From the NCBI GenBank assembly GCA_947385375.1, contig CANDKR010000001.1, forward strand, positions 65,333-129,332: DNA of 64,000 nt, in the 5' to 3' direction. Positions 27,098 to 36,897 of this stretch are shown piece after piece. Source of the DNA: an uncultured Clostridia bacterium. Its GTDB lineage: Bacteria > Bacillota > Clostridia > TANB77 > CAG-508. The translations under genes and the position numbers were made by a program. Position 1 is the stretch's first letter. Each line of letters opens with the position of its first letter. Under the pieces are notes generated by a model, which saw only the letters and a list, made by a program, of their open reading frames with translations, was not told the origin of the DNA and searched no databases.

Positions 27098-28787
27098 TTA
27101 ATATGATTTTCTAATATCTCTTAAATTTATCTGTATCGTATCTAATCCATTGAAAGTGTTAATCTCTAAAACACCTACAACATCAACCTTATCTCCTATT
27201 AAATAATCACTAGAGACACTACCTAAATTAAAACCAATTGCATTAATAATAGTGTTTCCGTCTTTTAATGTAAGTTTCATATGTTTGCCTTCTGATAATG
27301 CTCTTATTGAATTTATCTTTAAGTTTTTATAAATAAATATCGGCATTTTATTTGATTCGCCAACAGGCTCTAATTTGCTAAGTTCTTTTATTTTCTCTAT
27401 ATCAATATCTTTTACTTTTAATTCTTTATCAATTTTTATAACTGAAACAATCTCACTTGTGCGTGCTTGACTACTAATCTCTTCAAATTTTTCTGCAAAA
27501 GCCTCTACATTTTTCTCGTCTAAACTTAAACCAACAGCCATTTCGTGTCCGCCATATTTATCTAAGTATTCACTACATTTGCATAAAGCATCGTGTAAAT
27601 CGAAACCTGGAACACTACGACCTGAGCCTTTTCCTTTTCCTTCGTCTAAACAAATAAGAATTGTTGGTTTGAAATATAAATCAGTAACTTTTGAAGCTAC
27701 TATCCCTATAACGCCATGATGCCAGCCATGTCCAGCAAGCACTATTGCATTTTTGTCATTTAATTTCTCTGTTTCAATCTTCTCTATTACTTCATCAAAA
27801 ATTCTTTTTTCTGTTTCCTGTCTTTCTCTATTATATTCATTTAATTGTTCTGTAATTTCTAAAACTTCGTCTTTACTATCATTTAAAAATAATTTCAAAG
27901 CTTCATTTTCAAAACCCATTCTTCCGCAAGCATTAATCCTTGGTGCTATTCCAAAAGAAATTGTATTTGAATTTATTACTGTGTATCCAGAATTTACAAT
28001 AAGTGATTTTAAACCTAAATTTCTAGTTTGTCCTGCAAGCATAAGTCCAAGTTTTGCAATGACCCTATTTTCATCAATTAACGGAACTATGTCTGAAATC
28101 GTTCCTACACAAACTATGTCTAAATATTTCAAATATTCTTTTTCTGGCAATTCTAATTTTTGCGAAATCGCTTGAATAAGTTTAAAAGCAACTCCAACAC
28201 CTGCTAAACTATTAAAAGGATATTTATTATCTTTTCTTTTACAATCTATAATTGCAAGTGCCTTTGGTAATTCATCTAATGGCTCATGATGGTCTGTAAC
28301 AATCACATCCATTCCAAGTTCTTTAGCATAAGCTATTTCGTCAATTCCTGAAATACCGCAATCAACTGTTATAATTAATGTATAACCTTCATCTGCTATT
28401 TTCTTAATCGCATCTTTGTTAAGTCCATAGCCTTCATTTAATCTGTTAGGAATATAAAAAGCAGCGTCTAAACCTCTTTCTCCGTAGAAATTTCTTTAAA
28501 ACTGTTGTACTTGTAATTCCATCTACATCATAATCTCCATAGATCATAACTTTCTCACTTGTTTCAATAGCCTTTAAAATTCTATCAACAGCTGGTTTCA
28601 TATCTGGCATTAAATATGGATCATGAAAGTCATCTCTATTTGGTTCTAAAAATACTCTTACATCTTCATCTTCTATTATATTTCTATTTACTAAAACTGT
28701 TGCTAAAAGCTCTGAAATATGATGTTTCTCTGCAATAGACTTTACTTTATCTTCATCAGCTTTATAAAATTCCCACTTTTTGTACAT
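27098..28787 (-). CDS. recJ: Single-strand exonuclease RecJ, +1 frameshift at CGG
   Basis: Predicted 562 aa. ATG 28787 was chosen (AGGAGAAAAGG upstream). DHH motifs: DYDVDGITS in the first frame, DCGISG and VTDHHEP in the second. Zero frame at the join reads KKFLRRKRF and ends; skipping C of CTA CGG AGA gives KFLGERGLDAAFYIPNRLNEGYG, the expected linking sequence. DHHA1 (GHGWHHGVIG) and an OB-type end follow. RecJ degrades single-stranded DNA 5' to 3' in recombination and mismatch repair. The sequence between the two tracks (about 28312-28446) is all coding after the shift. Confidence 0.92.
28482..28484 (-). other. +1 frameshift site (CGG) in recJ
   Basis: Zero frame TTT CTA CGG AGA AAG AGG. 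Skipping C gives TTT CTA GGA GAA AGA GGT TTA GAC GCT, which matches RecJ. Confidence 0.92.
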
Positions 28788-28877
28788 TCCTTTTCTCCTA
28801 AAATAAATATTTGTCATTAATTATATAACATTTTACAAAATATAGCAATATTTTTATTTCATAAAAAATTAACAAAA

Positions 28878-28906
28878 AAGCCCAAACTTATAGAAAGTCT
28901 GAGCTT
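28878..28906 (-). terminator. Terminator of YlbF-family gene
   Basis: Twelve-base stem with two imperfect pairs (28878-28889 with 28895-28906), followed on the minus strand by TTTTTTG and more Ts. Confidence 0.75.
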
Positions 28907-28913
28907 ATAAAAG

Positions 28914-29249
28914 TTATTGAATTACATCTTTAATAGCCTCTCCGATTGTTTTGTTAACATCAGCCATCATTACATTAAATCTAACTTCTTTATCGAAGTA
29001 CTCTTTTACTTTTTCATTTTGCACAAGAATAGTGTATAATTCTTGTAATTTAGCCATTTTCTCATCAGTTTGTTTTTCTCCTTGCATAGCTAATAATTGT
29101 TCTTCATATCTTATTCTTTCGAACTCTTCTACTTGATTTTTTAGTTCAGGATTTGCAAAAATTTCTGCTCTTATCTCTTTGTATTCTAAGTATTCTTTAC
29201 TTTCTTTTATCGCTTGTGCTAAGTTATTTACTTCGTCATAAACTTTCAT
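28914..29249 (-). CDS. YlbF/YmcA family regulator-like protein
   Basis: About 111 aa from ATG 29249 (AAAGGATG upstream). Alpha-helical throughout with the family pattern A..I..S.EY..YK.....I..NPEL...V.EF. In Bacillus YlbF and YmcA form a complex affecting RNase Y; whether this holds here is not visible. Monocistronic, bounded by copy C of the dispersed repeat. Confidence 0.8.
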   Translation of the reverse strand: MKVYDEVNNLAQAIKESKEYLEYKEIRAEIFANPELKNQVEEFERIRYEEQLLAMQGEKQTDEKMAKLQELYTILVQNEKVKEYFDKEVRFNVMMADVNKTIGEAIKDVIQ

Positions 29250-29278
29250 ATTATACATCCTTTCTTCTCTTTTAATCT

Positions 29279-29401
29279 GTTAAGTAAGAATTGTGGAATT
29301 TGCAAGGCGCGCGAATTCAAATAACGCTGAGGTGTACGTGGTGTACGTTGATGCGTTTTTGAAAGAGCGGCAACACAGCAAAAACGCAATTATTACTTAA
29401 C
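29279..29401. repeat. Dispersed ~122-bp palindromic repeat, copy C
   Basis: 123 bp. Ends GTTAAGTAAGAATT (29279-29292) and AATTATTACTTAAC (29388-29401) are inverted at 13 of 14 positions. Inner stem TTCAAATAACGC pairs with GCGTTTTTGAA, and the core has GTGTACGTGGTGTACG. It shares the layout of copies A and D. Confidence 0.8.
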
Positions 29402-29411
29402 AAATTCTTAT

Positions 29412-31004
29412 TTAACAATATATCGTATAATCTATTTCTGGAAAAATATCATCCTTATCAAAAACATCAAGTAGATATTTTGCATCAATTTTGTCCTTTT
29501 TAATTTGATAATATAGTTTTGTAAATCTTCCAATATGATCTTTTATTGCTTTATGAGCATATTCCACCATTGTACCATTAGTTATAATGAATAACCAATC
29601 ACTACTTTGTGCTAAAAGTAATTCCCTTGCACATTGATTTAAAGCTTGTCTTCTTAGTGTATCACCTTCATTTGGGAACATTTGAGCAAGCTCACACATT
29701 CTGTCACCTGCTTTATGTAAGTGACAATGTGCATAGTCATTTGTTTCGTTTAGCCAAACTTCACTATATCCATTTGCACCCCAGCTTGACCTACAAGGTT
29801 TTGACACTTGAATATTAGGGAATTTGTCAATATATTCACCTGGTGTTATTAACTCAAAATTGCTTGCATTATAATAAATTTTCTTAAATAATATATATAA
29901 CCAATATGGACCTTCATACCACCAATGTCCATATAATTCTGCATCATAAGGACAAGTAATTATAGGTGGAACATGCATATATTTAGATAAATTATCTATC
30001 TGTTCTGTTCTACAATCAAAGAAATGCCCAGCTTGTCTTTCTGCTGTATCCTTTGCCCATTGAACATCATAATAGTCCTTCTCTCCATCTTTTCCGGTAA
30101 TTCTATAATATTTAATACCTGTATTTACTCTAACACCATTGCAAGCTATATATGGCTTAATATAGTCATAAGGTGCCTCATATCCAATATCTCTATAAAA
30201 CTCTCTATAATTGTAATCTCCGGGATAACCATTAATAGAACTCCATACTTGTCTTGAAGACTCGATATCTCTACCAAAACAACATAAACCTTCTGGTGAA
30301 ACAATCGGCGCATATGTTCCATATAATGGAGCTGGATCAGCATATAAAATACCATGACTTTCTGTTATAGCATATTCTATTCCGAATTCTCTTAAATACT
30401 TATCAGCTTCTGGAACATATCCACATTCAGGAAGCCATATCCCTCTAGGTTTTCTTCCAAAGAATTTTTCATAAGTTTGTACACCTACTCCAATTTGTGC
30501 TCTAACTGTTTTTTCATTTACATATAAAATTGGAAAATATCCGTGTGTTGCTCCGCAAGTGATAATTTCAAGTACACCTTTATCTTGTAATTCTTTAAAT
30601 GCTGTAATTAAATTACAATCATATACATCTCTAAAAATATGTAAATCATTTGAATATCTATCAAAATAATATTTAGATAAGCGATTAACTCTTTCATCAT
30701 AAGTAGTTCGACTAATTTCTTTTTCAGCAAGTTCGATATGCTTATTTAAGTACTTAATATATCTCTCTTGTAAAAGCTTATTATCAAGCATATTTAAAAG
30801 AGGTGGTGTCATTGTCATTGTAACTCTGAAATTAACGCCTTCCTCAACTAATTTTTGGAAATTAAGTATAAGTGGTATGTAAGTTTCAGAAATAGCTTCA
30901 AAAAGCCATTCTTCCTCTAAATAAGTATCGTTTTCCGGATGATGAATATATGGAAGATGTGCATGTAATACGAAACATACATATCCTTTAATATCTTTTT
31001 TCAT
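29412..31004 (-). CDS. Glycoside hydrolase family 57 (alpha-glucan branching enzyme-like)
   Basis: 530 aa. Begins with GYVCFVLHAHLPYIHHPE, the N-terminal GH57 motif; nucleophile region GIWLPECGY with Glu near 195, and PYDAELYGHWWYEGP as the later acid motif, followed by a helical C-terminal domain. Family members are 1,4-alpha-glucan branching enzymes or amylases. It is downstream of a DUF4912 protein and close to a divergent GT4 glycosyltransferase, a common grouping for glycogen or polysaccharide metabolism. Confidence 0.88.
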   Translation of the reverse strand: MKKDIKGYVCFVLHAHLPYIHHPENDTYLEEEWLFEAISETYIPLILNFQKLVEEGVNFRVTMTMTPPLLNMLDNKLLQERYIKYLNKHIELAEKEISRTTYDERVNRLSKYYFDRYSNDLHIFRDVYDCNLITAFKELQDKGVLEIITCGATHGYFPILYVNEKTVRAQIGVGVQTYEKFFGRKPRGIWLPECGYVPEADKYLREFGIEYAITESHGILYADPAPLYGTYAPIVSPEGLCCFGRDIESSRQVWSSINGYPGDYNYREFYRDIGYEAPYDYIKPYIACNGVRVNTGIKYYRITGKDGEKDYYDVQWAKDTAERQAGHFFDCRTEQIDNLSKYMHVPPIITCPYDAELYGHWWYEGPYWLYILFKKIYYNASNFELITPGEYIDKFPNIQVSKPCRSSWGANGYSEVWLNETNDYAHCHLHKAGDRMCELAQMFPNEGDTLRRQALNQCARELLLAQSSDWLFIITNGTMVEYAHKAIKDHIGRFTKLYYQIKKDKIDAKYLLDVFDKDDIFPEIDYTIYC

Positions 31005-31028
31005 TAAATTCTCCTCTATTTAAAAAAT

Positions 31029-31053
31029 AGAGGCGTAAGACAAATACGCCTCT
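31029..31053 (-). terminator. Terminator of DUF4912 gene
   Basis: Nine-base perfect stem AGAGGCGTA/TACGCCTCT followed on the minus strand by ATTTTTTA; it also sits before the GH57 ribosome site. Confidence 0.75.
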
Positions 31054-31062
31054 CATATTCTC

Positions 31063-32166
31063 TTATATAAACACATTGCTTGACATTTTACTTGAAGACA
31101 TACTTGATGGATTTAATAAATCTGATAATGTTTCACTATCAATTTCGTTCTTATAGATTTCTTTGTAAACATCATAGATACTATAGATTTTGCCCATTCT
31201 CTTACTAAATTCTAAGTTGTCAATTTCTACATAACTATCTGTGCCTGTTTTTACATTTCTATATAAAACTTTTGATTGTAAATTCTCAAATAAGATGTGA
31301 TCATTTGGTACTTCTAATATATTTGATGTGATAATAGGAACATAATCATTATGTAACACAACGCTCTCTGTTCCAGTAGAAGCCATGATATTTACCATTT
31401 CTGGCTTTTCTCTAAACTTTCTACCAAGTTGAATTGTATATTTTGATTTTGCATCATTTATATCTAAATACCAACTATTTGCAAAGTCATTTATTGGGAC
31501 TTCAAAAGTATAGTCCATATCTTCATTGTGTACTAATAATACTGGATAAGTTTCTTCAAAAAATCTTTCACCAAAAGCAAGCAAATATTTTTGTCTGTCA
31601 TTATCTGAAATATCCCAATATACAAATAATCTTTTTGGTGTTTGTGCTAATATTTTAACAACTGTCTCATTATATCTATATGGTAAATCGTAATATTCTA
31701 ACATATATGGTGTAGATATTGGTTCTACTTTTTTCTCTGATTTTTTTGCCCCAGAATTTTCTTTTTTTTCAGCTTTTTCGTTTTCTGCTTCAAGTCTAGC
31801 TTCTTCCTGCATTGCAACTATTTTAGCAATAAAAGCTTTTATTTTTTCTATAACTGTTTTCTCTTTAATTTCGTCTTTTTTAATAGCTTCTTTTTTAGGC
31901 TCAACCTTTTTAACTTCTTTAGTTTCAACCTTTTTAGTTTCTATTTTCTTATTTTCGACTTTTTTTGTTACCTTTTTTGTACCATTTTTCTTTTTAGAAG
32001 ATACATTAGTCTTTACACTTTTATTTGTAGCTTTTTTAGAACTAGTATTCTTGCTATTAGTTCTCTTTTTTCCTTTGTTTGTAGAACTTTTCTTTGCCAC
32101 TGCATTGTTTTTTGCTACATTTTTCTTCTTATTCTTTTCTTCGTTTTCTGTTGTTTTATTAGGCAT
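31063..32166 (-). CDS. DUF4912 protein with lysine-rich tail domain
   Basis: 367 aa. The first 140 residues are an extremely Lys/Asn/Thr/Glu-rich, low-complexity coil, then a globular part starting around residue 160 (LPYRYNETVVKILAQTPKRLFVYWDIS), the DUF4912 pattern, ending with a 90-residue segment. The function of DUF4912 is unknown; it co-occurs with GH57 and GT4 genes. The basic region could bind nucleic acid or polyanions. GGAGG precedes the start. Confidence 0.75.
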   Translation of the reverse strand: MPNKTTENEEKNKKKNVAKNNAVAKKSSTNKGKKRTNSKNTSSKKATNKSVKTNVSSKKKNGTKKVTKKVENKKIETKKVETKEVKKVEPKKEAIKKDEIKEKTVIEKIKAFIAKIVAMQEEARLEAENEKAEKKENSGAKKSEKKVEPISTPYMLEYYDLPYRYNETVVKILAQTPKRLFVYWDISDNDRQKYLLAFGERFFEETYPVLLVHNEDMDYTFEVPINDFANSWYLDINDAKSKYTIQLGRKFREKPEMVNIMASTGTESVVLHNDYVPIITSNILEVPNDHILFENLQSKVLYRNVKTGTDSYVEIDNLEFSKRMGKIYSIYDVYKEIYKNEIDSETLSDLLNPSSMSSSKMSSNVFI

Positions 32167-32481
32167 TGCTTCCTCCTTAGTATAATCTTATATATCTTCT
32201 AAATAATATATCAACTCTATTCATATATCATATACTAAAAGCGAATTAAAAACAATACCTAAACTTCATTTTTTTGAAATTTTTTTGATGTTTAATTTTG
32301 CCCGTGAAACATAATTTTTTCACATTTGTAATATAATTGTAATCTGTCAAGTTTTTAAAAAAATTTTTTTGCTTTTTTTGTCAAAATCTGTTTACTTTTA
32401 GTATTTTTTTATATAGAATAATATAAGTAAATGATCATAGAATTTGATTACAAAAGAAAGTTTGAAAGGAGCAAAAATCAA
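32167..32481. other. Intergenic region between divergent DUF4912 and GT4 genes
   Basis: 315 bases, extremely AT-rich, no coding frame of interest. Possible promoter for the GT4 gene: TTTACT (32391-32396), 17 bases, TAGAAT (32414-32419), or TTGTCA (32378-32383) with TATTTT (32402-32407). I see no RNA structure or repeat. Confidence 0.5.
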
Positions 32482-33771
32482 ATGAGAATTTTAATGCTAT
32501 CATGGGAATATCCCCCAAGAGTTGTAGGAGGTATTGCTAGAGTTGTTCACGATTTATCTCATAGATTAATTAAAGATGGTCACGAAGTTACTGTTGTTAC
32601 TTATAGAGATGGTAATGTGCCATATTTTGAAGATGACAATGGAGTACAAGTTTACAGAGTTGACAATTTTATGATTCAACCAAATAACTTTATAGACTGG
32701 GTTATGCAACTTAATTTTAATATGATAGCAAAAACTGGAGAAATCATTGCAAAAGAAGGTAATTTTGATGTTATCCACGCTCATGATTGGTTAGTTGCTT
32801 ATGCTGCAAAAACTTTAAAAACTTCATATAACACACCTATTGTTTCTACTATACATGCTACTGAAGCAGGAAGAAACAGCGGTATCAGAGAACAACAACA
32901 AAAATATATCAATGATACTGAATGGATGCTTACTTATGAGTCTTCTGAAGTTATTGTTAATAGTAATTATATGAAAAATGAATTACAAAGATTATTCGGA
33001 CTTCCTTTCGAAAAAATAAATGTTGTCCCTAATGGTGTTAGTCCTTCTAACTTTACTGTTAGTGAAAGAGACTATGACTTTAGACGTAAATATGCTATGG
33101 ACAATGAAAAAATTATACTTTTCATGGGTAGATTAGTTTATGAAAAAGGTATTCAACACTTAATTAGTGCTATGCCTAAAATTTTAAATAATTATCATGA
33201 CGCAAAACTTATAGTTGCTGGTAAAGGTGGCATGCTTGGAGAACTTCAAAATGAAGTTAATAGTTTAGGTCTTGGAAATAAAGTATATTTCACAGGTCAG
33301 CTTTCTCCAAAACAAGTACAAAAGATGTATAAATGTGCTGATATTGCTGTCTTCCCTAGCACTTATGAACCATTCGGTATTGTTGCAATTGAAGCAATGC
33401 TTTCAGGAGTACCAACAGTTGTTACAGATATTGGTGGTTTAAATGAAATCGTTGATCATGGTGTTACTGGTATGAAGAGTTATGCAGGAAATGCAAATTC
33501 TCTTGCAGATTCAATTTTAGCCCTTCTATTTGATCATAAATTATGTGACACTATTGTAAAAAATGCAAAACAAGAAGTTAAAACAAAATATAATTGGACA
33601 AAAATTGCTCAAGATACACATTTTACTTATCAAAAAGCTATATGTGAAACAATGGCAGAAAGACAAGCAAGACAAATTGCCCAAGAGGAAGCAAACAAAA
33701 CTGCAAATCAAAAGAGATCAAACGAAATTACAAACCTTCTTTCTTTCAAGAAACGTCAAGCTTTCGCATAA
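32482..33771 (+). CDS. GT4-family glycosyltransferase (glycogen synthase-like)
   Basis: About 429 aa from ATG 32482 (GGAG 10 bases upstream); a frame extension to 32431 lacks a ribosome site. N-terminal MLSWEYPPRVVGGIARVV and DVIHAHDWL, C-terminal FMGRLVYEKG and PSTYEPFGIVAIEAMLSG, the GT-B nucleotide-sugar site. The C-terminal tail is basic. Likely transfers a hexose from a nucleotide sugar, perhaps in glycogen or cell-surface glucan formation alongside GH57. Confidence 0.88.
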   Translation: MRILMLSWEYPPRVVGGIARVVHDLSHRLIKDGHEVTVVTYRDGNVPYFEDDNGVQVYRVDNFMIQPNNFIDWVMQLNFNMIAKTGEIIAKEGNFDVIHAHDWLVAYAAKTLKTSYNTPIVSTIHATEAGRNSGIREQQQKYINDTEWMLTYESSEVIVNSNYMKNELQRLFGLPFEKINVVPNGVSPSNFTVSERDYDFRRKYAMDNEKIILFMGRLVYEKGIQHLISAMPKILNNYHDAKLIVAGKGGMLGELQNEVNSLGLGNKVYFTGQLSPKQVQKMYKCADIAVFPSTYEPFGIVAIEAMLSGVPTVVTDIGGLNEIVDHGVTGMKSYAGNANSLADSILALLFDHKLCDTIVKNAKQEVKTKYNWTKIAQDTHFTYQKAICETMAERQARQIAQEEANKTANQKRSNEITNLLSFKKRQAFA

Positions 33772-33784
33772 AAAATATGAAATT

Positions 33785-33810
33785 AAAAACCACCCTTCGA
33801 GGTGGTTTTT
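33785..33810 (+). terminator. Terminator of GT4 gene
   Basis: AAAAACCACCC-TTCG-AGGTGGTTTTT, a strong UUCG-type hairpin. As a near palindrome it can also serve the convergent TraX gene. Confidence 0.88.
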
Positions 33811-33816
33811 GTGTAT

Positions 33817-34512
33817 CTAAAATATAAAAGATAATCCATAAAGTACCAGCATATGTACTGGATAAAATAAATAGAAAAAGTATTTAAGTTTTCTTCCCTG
33901 TTTGCCATTATAAAATAAAATTATAATTGCTGGCAAACTTGCAAATGCTAAACTTATCCAATCCATTTTGTTTATAAATCCAATATATCTTGAAAAATAA
34001 TATAAAATAACTAATATTATATATCCGATTGTTCGTAAAATTTTCTTATCTTTCAAAACATAAAAAAGCCAAACTGTCGCAATTCCATACCAACCATAAT
34101 CCATTCTAACAGCTAAAGTCATAAGTAAAATTGATATCGCAACTAATGCTGTCATTATAAATTTCAAAAAATTTGGAAACTCTTTAGTTATATCAAAATA
34201 ATCAAATATAGTAATTCCAATTATTGCAAATAAAAATGTAAACATTACATTAAGCACAAATCCTTGTGAAACAAGTCCTCTAAATAAGAGAAATGGTACT
34301 TGTGAAATACATGCAAATATGAACATTCTTAATATGTATTTTTTTCGGCTTTTAGTATGTATCATTCCTTCTGATATCAAAAATGCAAATATTGGGAATG
34401 CCAATCTTCCAAAATACTGTGTTATAAAATTATTTGTAGCTGGCACAGCATATTTTATATGATCCAAAACCATACTACACATTGCTATAAATTTCAAAAT
34501 AAAACCTGTCAT
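33817..34512 (-). CDS. TraX family membrane protein
   Basis: About 231 aa from ATG 34512 (AAGGTG upstream). Eight or so membrane helices, with the N-terminal MCSMVLDHIKY and GRLAFPIFAFLISEG pattern of TraX, a family related to membrane acyltransferases. Cytoplasmic membrane; substrate unknown. Confidence 0.82.
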   Translation of the reverse strand: MTGFILKFIAMCSMVLDHIKYAVPATNNFITQYFGRLAFPIFAFLISEGMIHTKSRKKYILRMFIFACISQVPFLLFRGLVSQGFVLNVMFTFLFAIIGITIFDYFDITKEFPNFLKFIMTALVAISILLMTLAVRMDYGWYGIATVWLFYVLKDKKILRTIGYIILVILYYFSRYIGFINKMDWISLAFASLPAIIILFYNGKQGRKLKYFFYLFYPVHMLVLYGLSFIF

Positions 34513-34559
34513 TTTTATCACCTTAAACAATTTTATCACAAATAATTTTAAATTAAAAG

Positions 34560-35054
34560 CTAATATTGTATTAAATTCAAATATGAAGTTACTGCAAGTT
34601 CTGCAATATAATCTAAGGTCTCTTTGTACTCTTTTGTTCTAAAAATTACAAAACCCTCTAAAATCATTTTCTTATTTTCTTCAATGTATTCATATATTAA
34701 TTCTTTCAAAATCTCTTTTCCAAAATCATCATTTTCTTTACTAGCAATTAAAATTCTTAATGAAATTCTTATAATACTATCTTGCTCATCTTCGCTTAAA
34801 TAAAAGTAATTTTTCCTAATCATTTTTTCCAAGATTTCTTCTTCATAAAAATATTGAATAGTACTTGCGATTGCTTCGCTTAGAGATTTTTTAAATAAAA
34901 TTAAATTATCACCTTTATAATGTACTATTACATTTCTATATACTTTAAACTGGAAAGAAGAAATAACAAAATCGATATTTTTTATGGAGCTAAGCTCTTC
35001 TATTAAAAAATTTTCTTGCGCTCTACTTGAAAGTTTTATACAAAAAGATTTCAT
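34560..35054 (-). CDS. YtxC-like sporulation protein (short form)
   Basis: 164 aa, predicted mostly helical after a beta-rich N-terminus. The C-terminal EGFVIFRTKEYKETLDYIAELAV resembles the end of YtxC, a sporulation-associated protein of unknown role that is usually much longer (about 280 aa). The N-terminal half of YtxC is reduced. GGAGGG precedes the ATG. Called on weak similarity and on the neighbouring gpr gene. Confidence 0.5.
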   Translation of the reverse strand: MKSFCIKLSSRAQENFLIEELSSIKNIDFVISSFQFKVYRNVIVHYKGDNLILFKKSLSEAIASTIQYFYEEEILEKMIRKNYFYLSEDEQDSIIRISLRILIASKENDDFGKEILKELIYEYIEENKKMILEGFVIFRTKEYKETLDYIAELAVTSYLNLIQY

Positions 35055-35104
35055 ATTCCCTCCTTCTACAATTTATATATATTTTATTCTGAAAAATAAA
35101 AATT

Positions 35105-35126
35105 GAGCCTGTTTAATTATAGGCTC
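35105..35126 (-). terminator. Terminator overlapping the gpr stop
   Basis: GAGCCT (35105-35110) and AGGCTC (35121-35126), followed on the minus strand by AATTTTTATTTTT. The stem includes the stop region of gpr. Confidence 0.6.
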
Positions 35127-36050
35127 ATATTTATACCATAAGAAATTAATTTTGACATATTTTCAATTAGTTCATCTATCTCTTTTGGAGTTACAATAAA
35201 ATTAAAATCCTGAGGCAGTAGTGCTTCTTTTATTTCTTCATAATTATCATTTTCTCTTAGCTGGTTTAAATACTCATTAGACTTTGCTTCATCTTGTAAT
35301 TTTTGTATAAATAAATCTAAACCATCATTTGTAATTGTAGCAGCTTCTACAACCGTTGGAACTCCTAAAGCAATTACTGGAATTCCAAGAGTTCTTTCAG
35401 AAAGTTCTGCTCTTGTATTTCCTACTCCTGCTCCGAGGAACAATTCCCGTATCTGATAATTGTACTGAACTACTTATTCTTTCAATATTTTTTGAACATA
35501 AGCTATCAATAACAATTAATAGTTTTGGTTTTACATTTTCTACTATACCCTTGACAATTTCCAAAGTTTCAATACCTGTCACACCTAAGACACCTGGCGA
35601 GATTGCAGATATTTCTCGTGTTCCCTCTTTTACAAATTGCGGACAATATTTTATTATATGTCTTGTAACTTCAATATCATTTGCAACTTTCGGACCTAGT
35701 GAGTCTGGCGTTACATACTCATTACCAAGCCCCACAATTAAAACAGGTTCTTCTTTTCCAATATGCTTATCAACTAATTTTTTTATCTCTTCTGCTAATA
35801 TATTGCTAGCTTCTTCAATAGCTTCTTCTTCCATGTATTTTACTTTTGATATGTCTAAAGTAATATATTCACCTATCGGTTTTGAAAGTGCTTCTTCCCC
35901 TTTCTCATTCAAAATCTTAACTCTAGTTATTTGAATTCTCTCATTTGGTTTTTCTTCATTACACTCAATCCCTTCGATTTCATCTTCGATAGCTTGAGCT
36001 TTCTTATAAACTTCTCTTCTTTCAAGAGCTAAATCAGTTCTAAAAATCAT
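35117..36050 (-). CDS. gpr: Germination protease GPR, +1 frameshift at CGG
   Basis: Predicted 310 aa. ATG 36050 is preferred because GGGAG lies about 9 bases before it. The first frame carries IFRTDLALE and VGLGNEYVTPDSLGP, hallmarks of GPR; it ends after GIVPRSRS. Skipping C of CCT CGG AGC gives [38 protein letters not shown], the most conserved block of the family. GPR is the aspartate-type protease that degrades small acid-soluble spore proteins at germination, so its presence supports sporulation. Its ribosome site lies inside the terminator after yebC. Confidence 0.92.
35433..35435 (-). other. +1 frameshift site (CGG) in gpr
   Basis: Zero frame GTT CCT CGG AGC AGG AGT. Skipping C gives GTT CCT GGA GCA GGA GTA GGA AAT (V-P-G-A-G-V-G-N). 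Confidence 0.92.
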
Positions 36051-36057
36051 AAAAAAC

Positions 36058-36083
36058 ATCTCCCATACCTTAGTATGAGAGAT
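36058..36083 (-). terminator. Terminator after yebC that contains the gpr ribosome site
   Basis: Eleven-base stem with one mismatch (36058-36068 with 36073-36083), then GTTTTTT on the minus strand. The GGGAG of gpr (36060-36064) is part of the 3' arm. Confidence 0.65.
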
Positions 36084-36104
36084 TTCAAAAAAATTATACT
36101 AAAT

Positions 36105-36830
36105 TTATTCTTCCCAGTTATGGAATACTTCAACAACATCATCTAAATCTTCAAGATTGTCGATTAATCTTTGCATTTTTTCAGCACCTTTTTCGTCAAG
36201 TTGTACATAAGTGCTTGGTACCATTTGTACACCAGCTTCTAAGAATGTAATTCCTTCTGCTGATAATTTTTCTGTAACTGCTGTAAAGTCATTTGGAGCT
36301 GTTGTGATTTCAAATACTTCTTCTTCAGCTGAAAAATCTTCTGCACCAGCTTCGATAGCAAGCATCATTAAATCATCTTCTCCTAATTTACATCCTTCTT
36401 TTTCTATAACGATTACACCTTTTTTCTCAAACATATATGATACACAACCTGAAGTACCTAAGTTTCCTCCTGATTTATCAAACATATGTCTAACATCAGC
36501 TGCTGTTCTATTTTTATTATCTGTACTTGCATTTACTATAACAGCAACGCCGTTTGCTCCATAACCTTCATATGTAATTTCTTCGTATACTGCTGAGCTT
36601 CCTTCTCCAGAAGCTTTTTTAATTGCATTATTTATTGTATCATTTGGCATGTTATTTGCTTTACATTTTGCTATAACATCCTTTAATTTAGAATTTCCGG
36701 CAGGATCAGGTCCACCTTGCTTAACTGCTACTAATATTTCTCTTCCTAATTTTGTAAATATTTTTCCTCTTGCAGCATCTGCTTTACCCTTTTTAGCTGC
36801 AATATTGTGCCATTTGCTATGTCCTGACAT
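36105..36830 (-). CDS. yebC: YebC/PmpR family protein
   Basis: 241 aa, standard length. Begins [32 protein letters not shown], the diagnostic YebC start, and has the conserved [13 protein letters not shown] and the final [12 protein letters not shown]. YebC proteins bind ribosomes or DNA; recent family work links them to translation of proline stretches. Single gene with a good ribosome site. Confidence 0.94.
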   Translation of the reverse strand: MSGHSKWHNIAAKKGKADAARGKIFTKLGREILVAVKQGGPDPAGNSKLKDVIAKCKANNMPNDTINNAIKKASGEGSSAVYEEITYEGYGANGVAVIVNASTDNKNRTAADVRHMFDKSGGNLGTSGCVSYMFEKKGVIVIEKEGCKLGEDDLMMLAIEAGAEDFSAEEEVFEITTAPNDFTAVTEKLSAEGITFLEAGVQMVPSTYVQLDEKGAEKMQRLIDNLEDLDDVVEVFHNWEE

Positions 36831-36897
36831 GATTAATTCCTCCTTTTAATTTTTACTTTTATATTGTATCATATTATTTTTAATTTGTGTAGTATTT

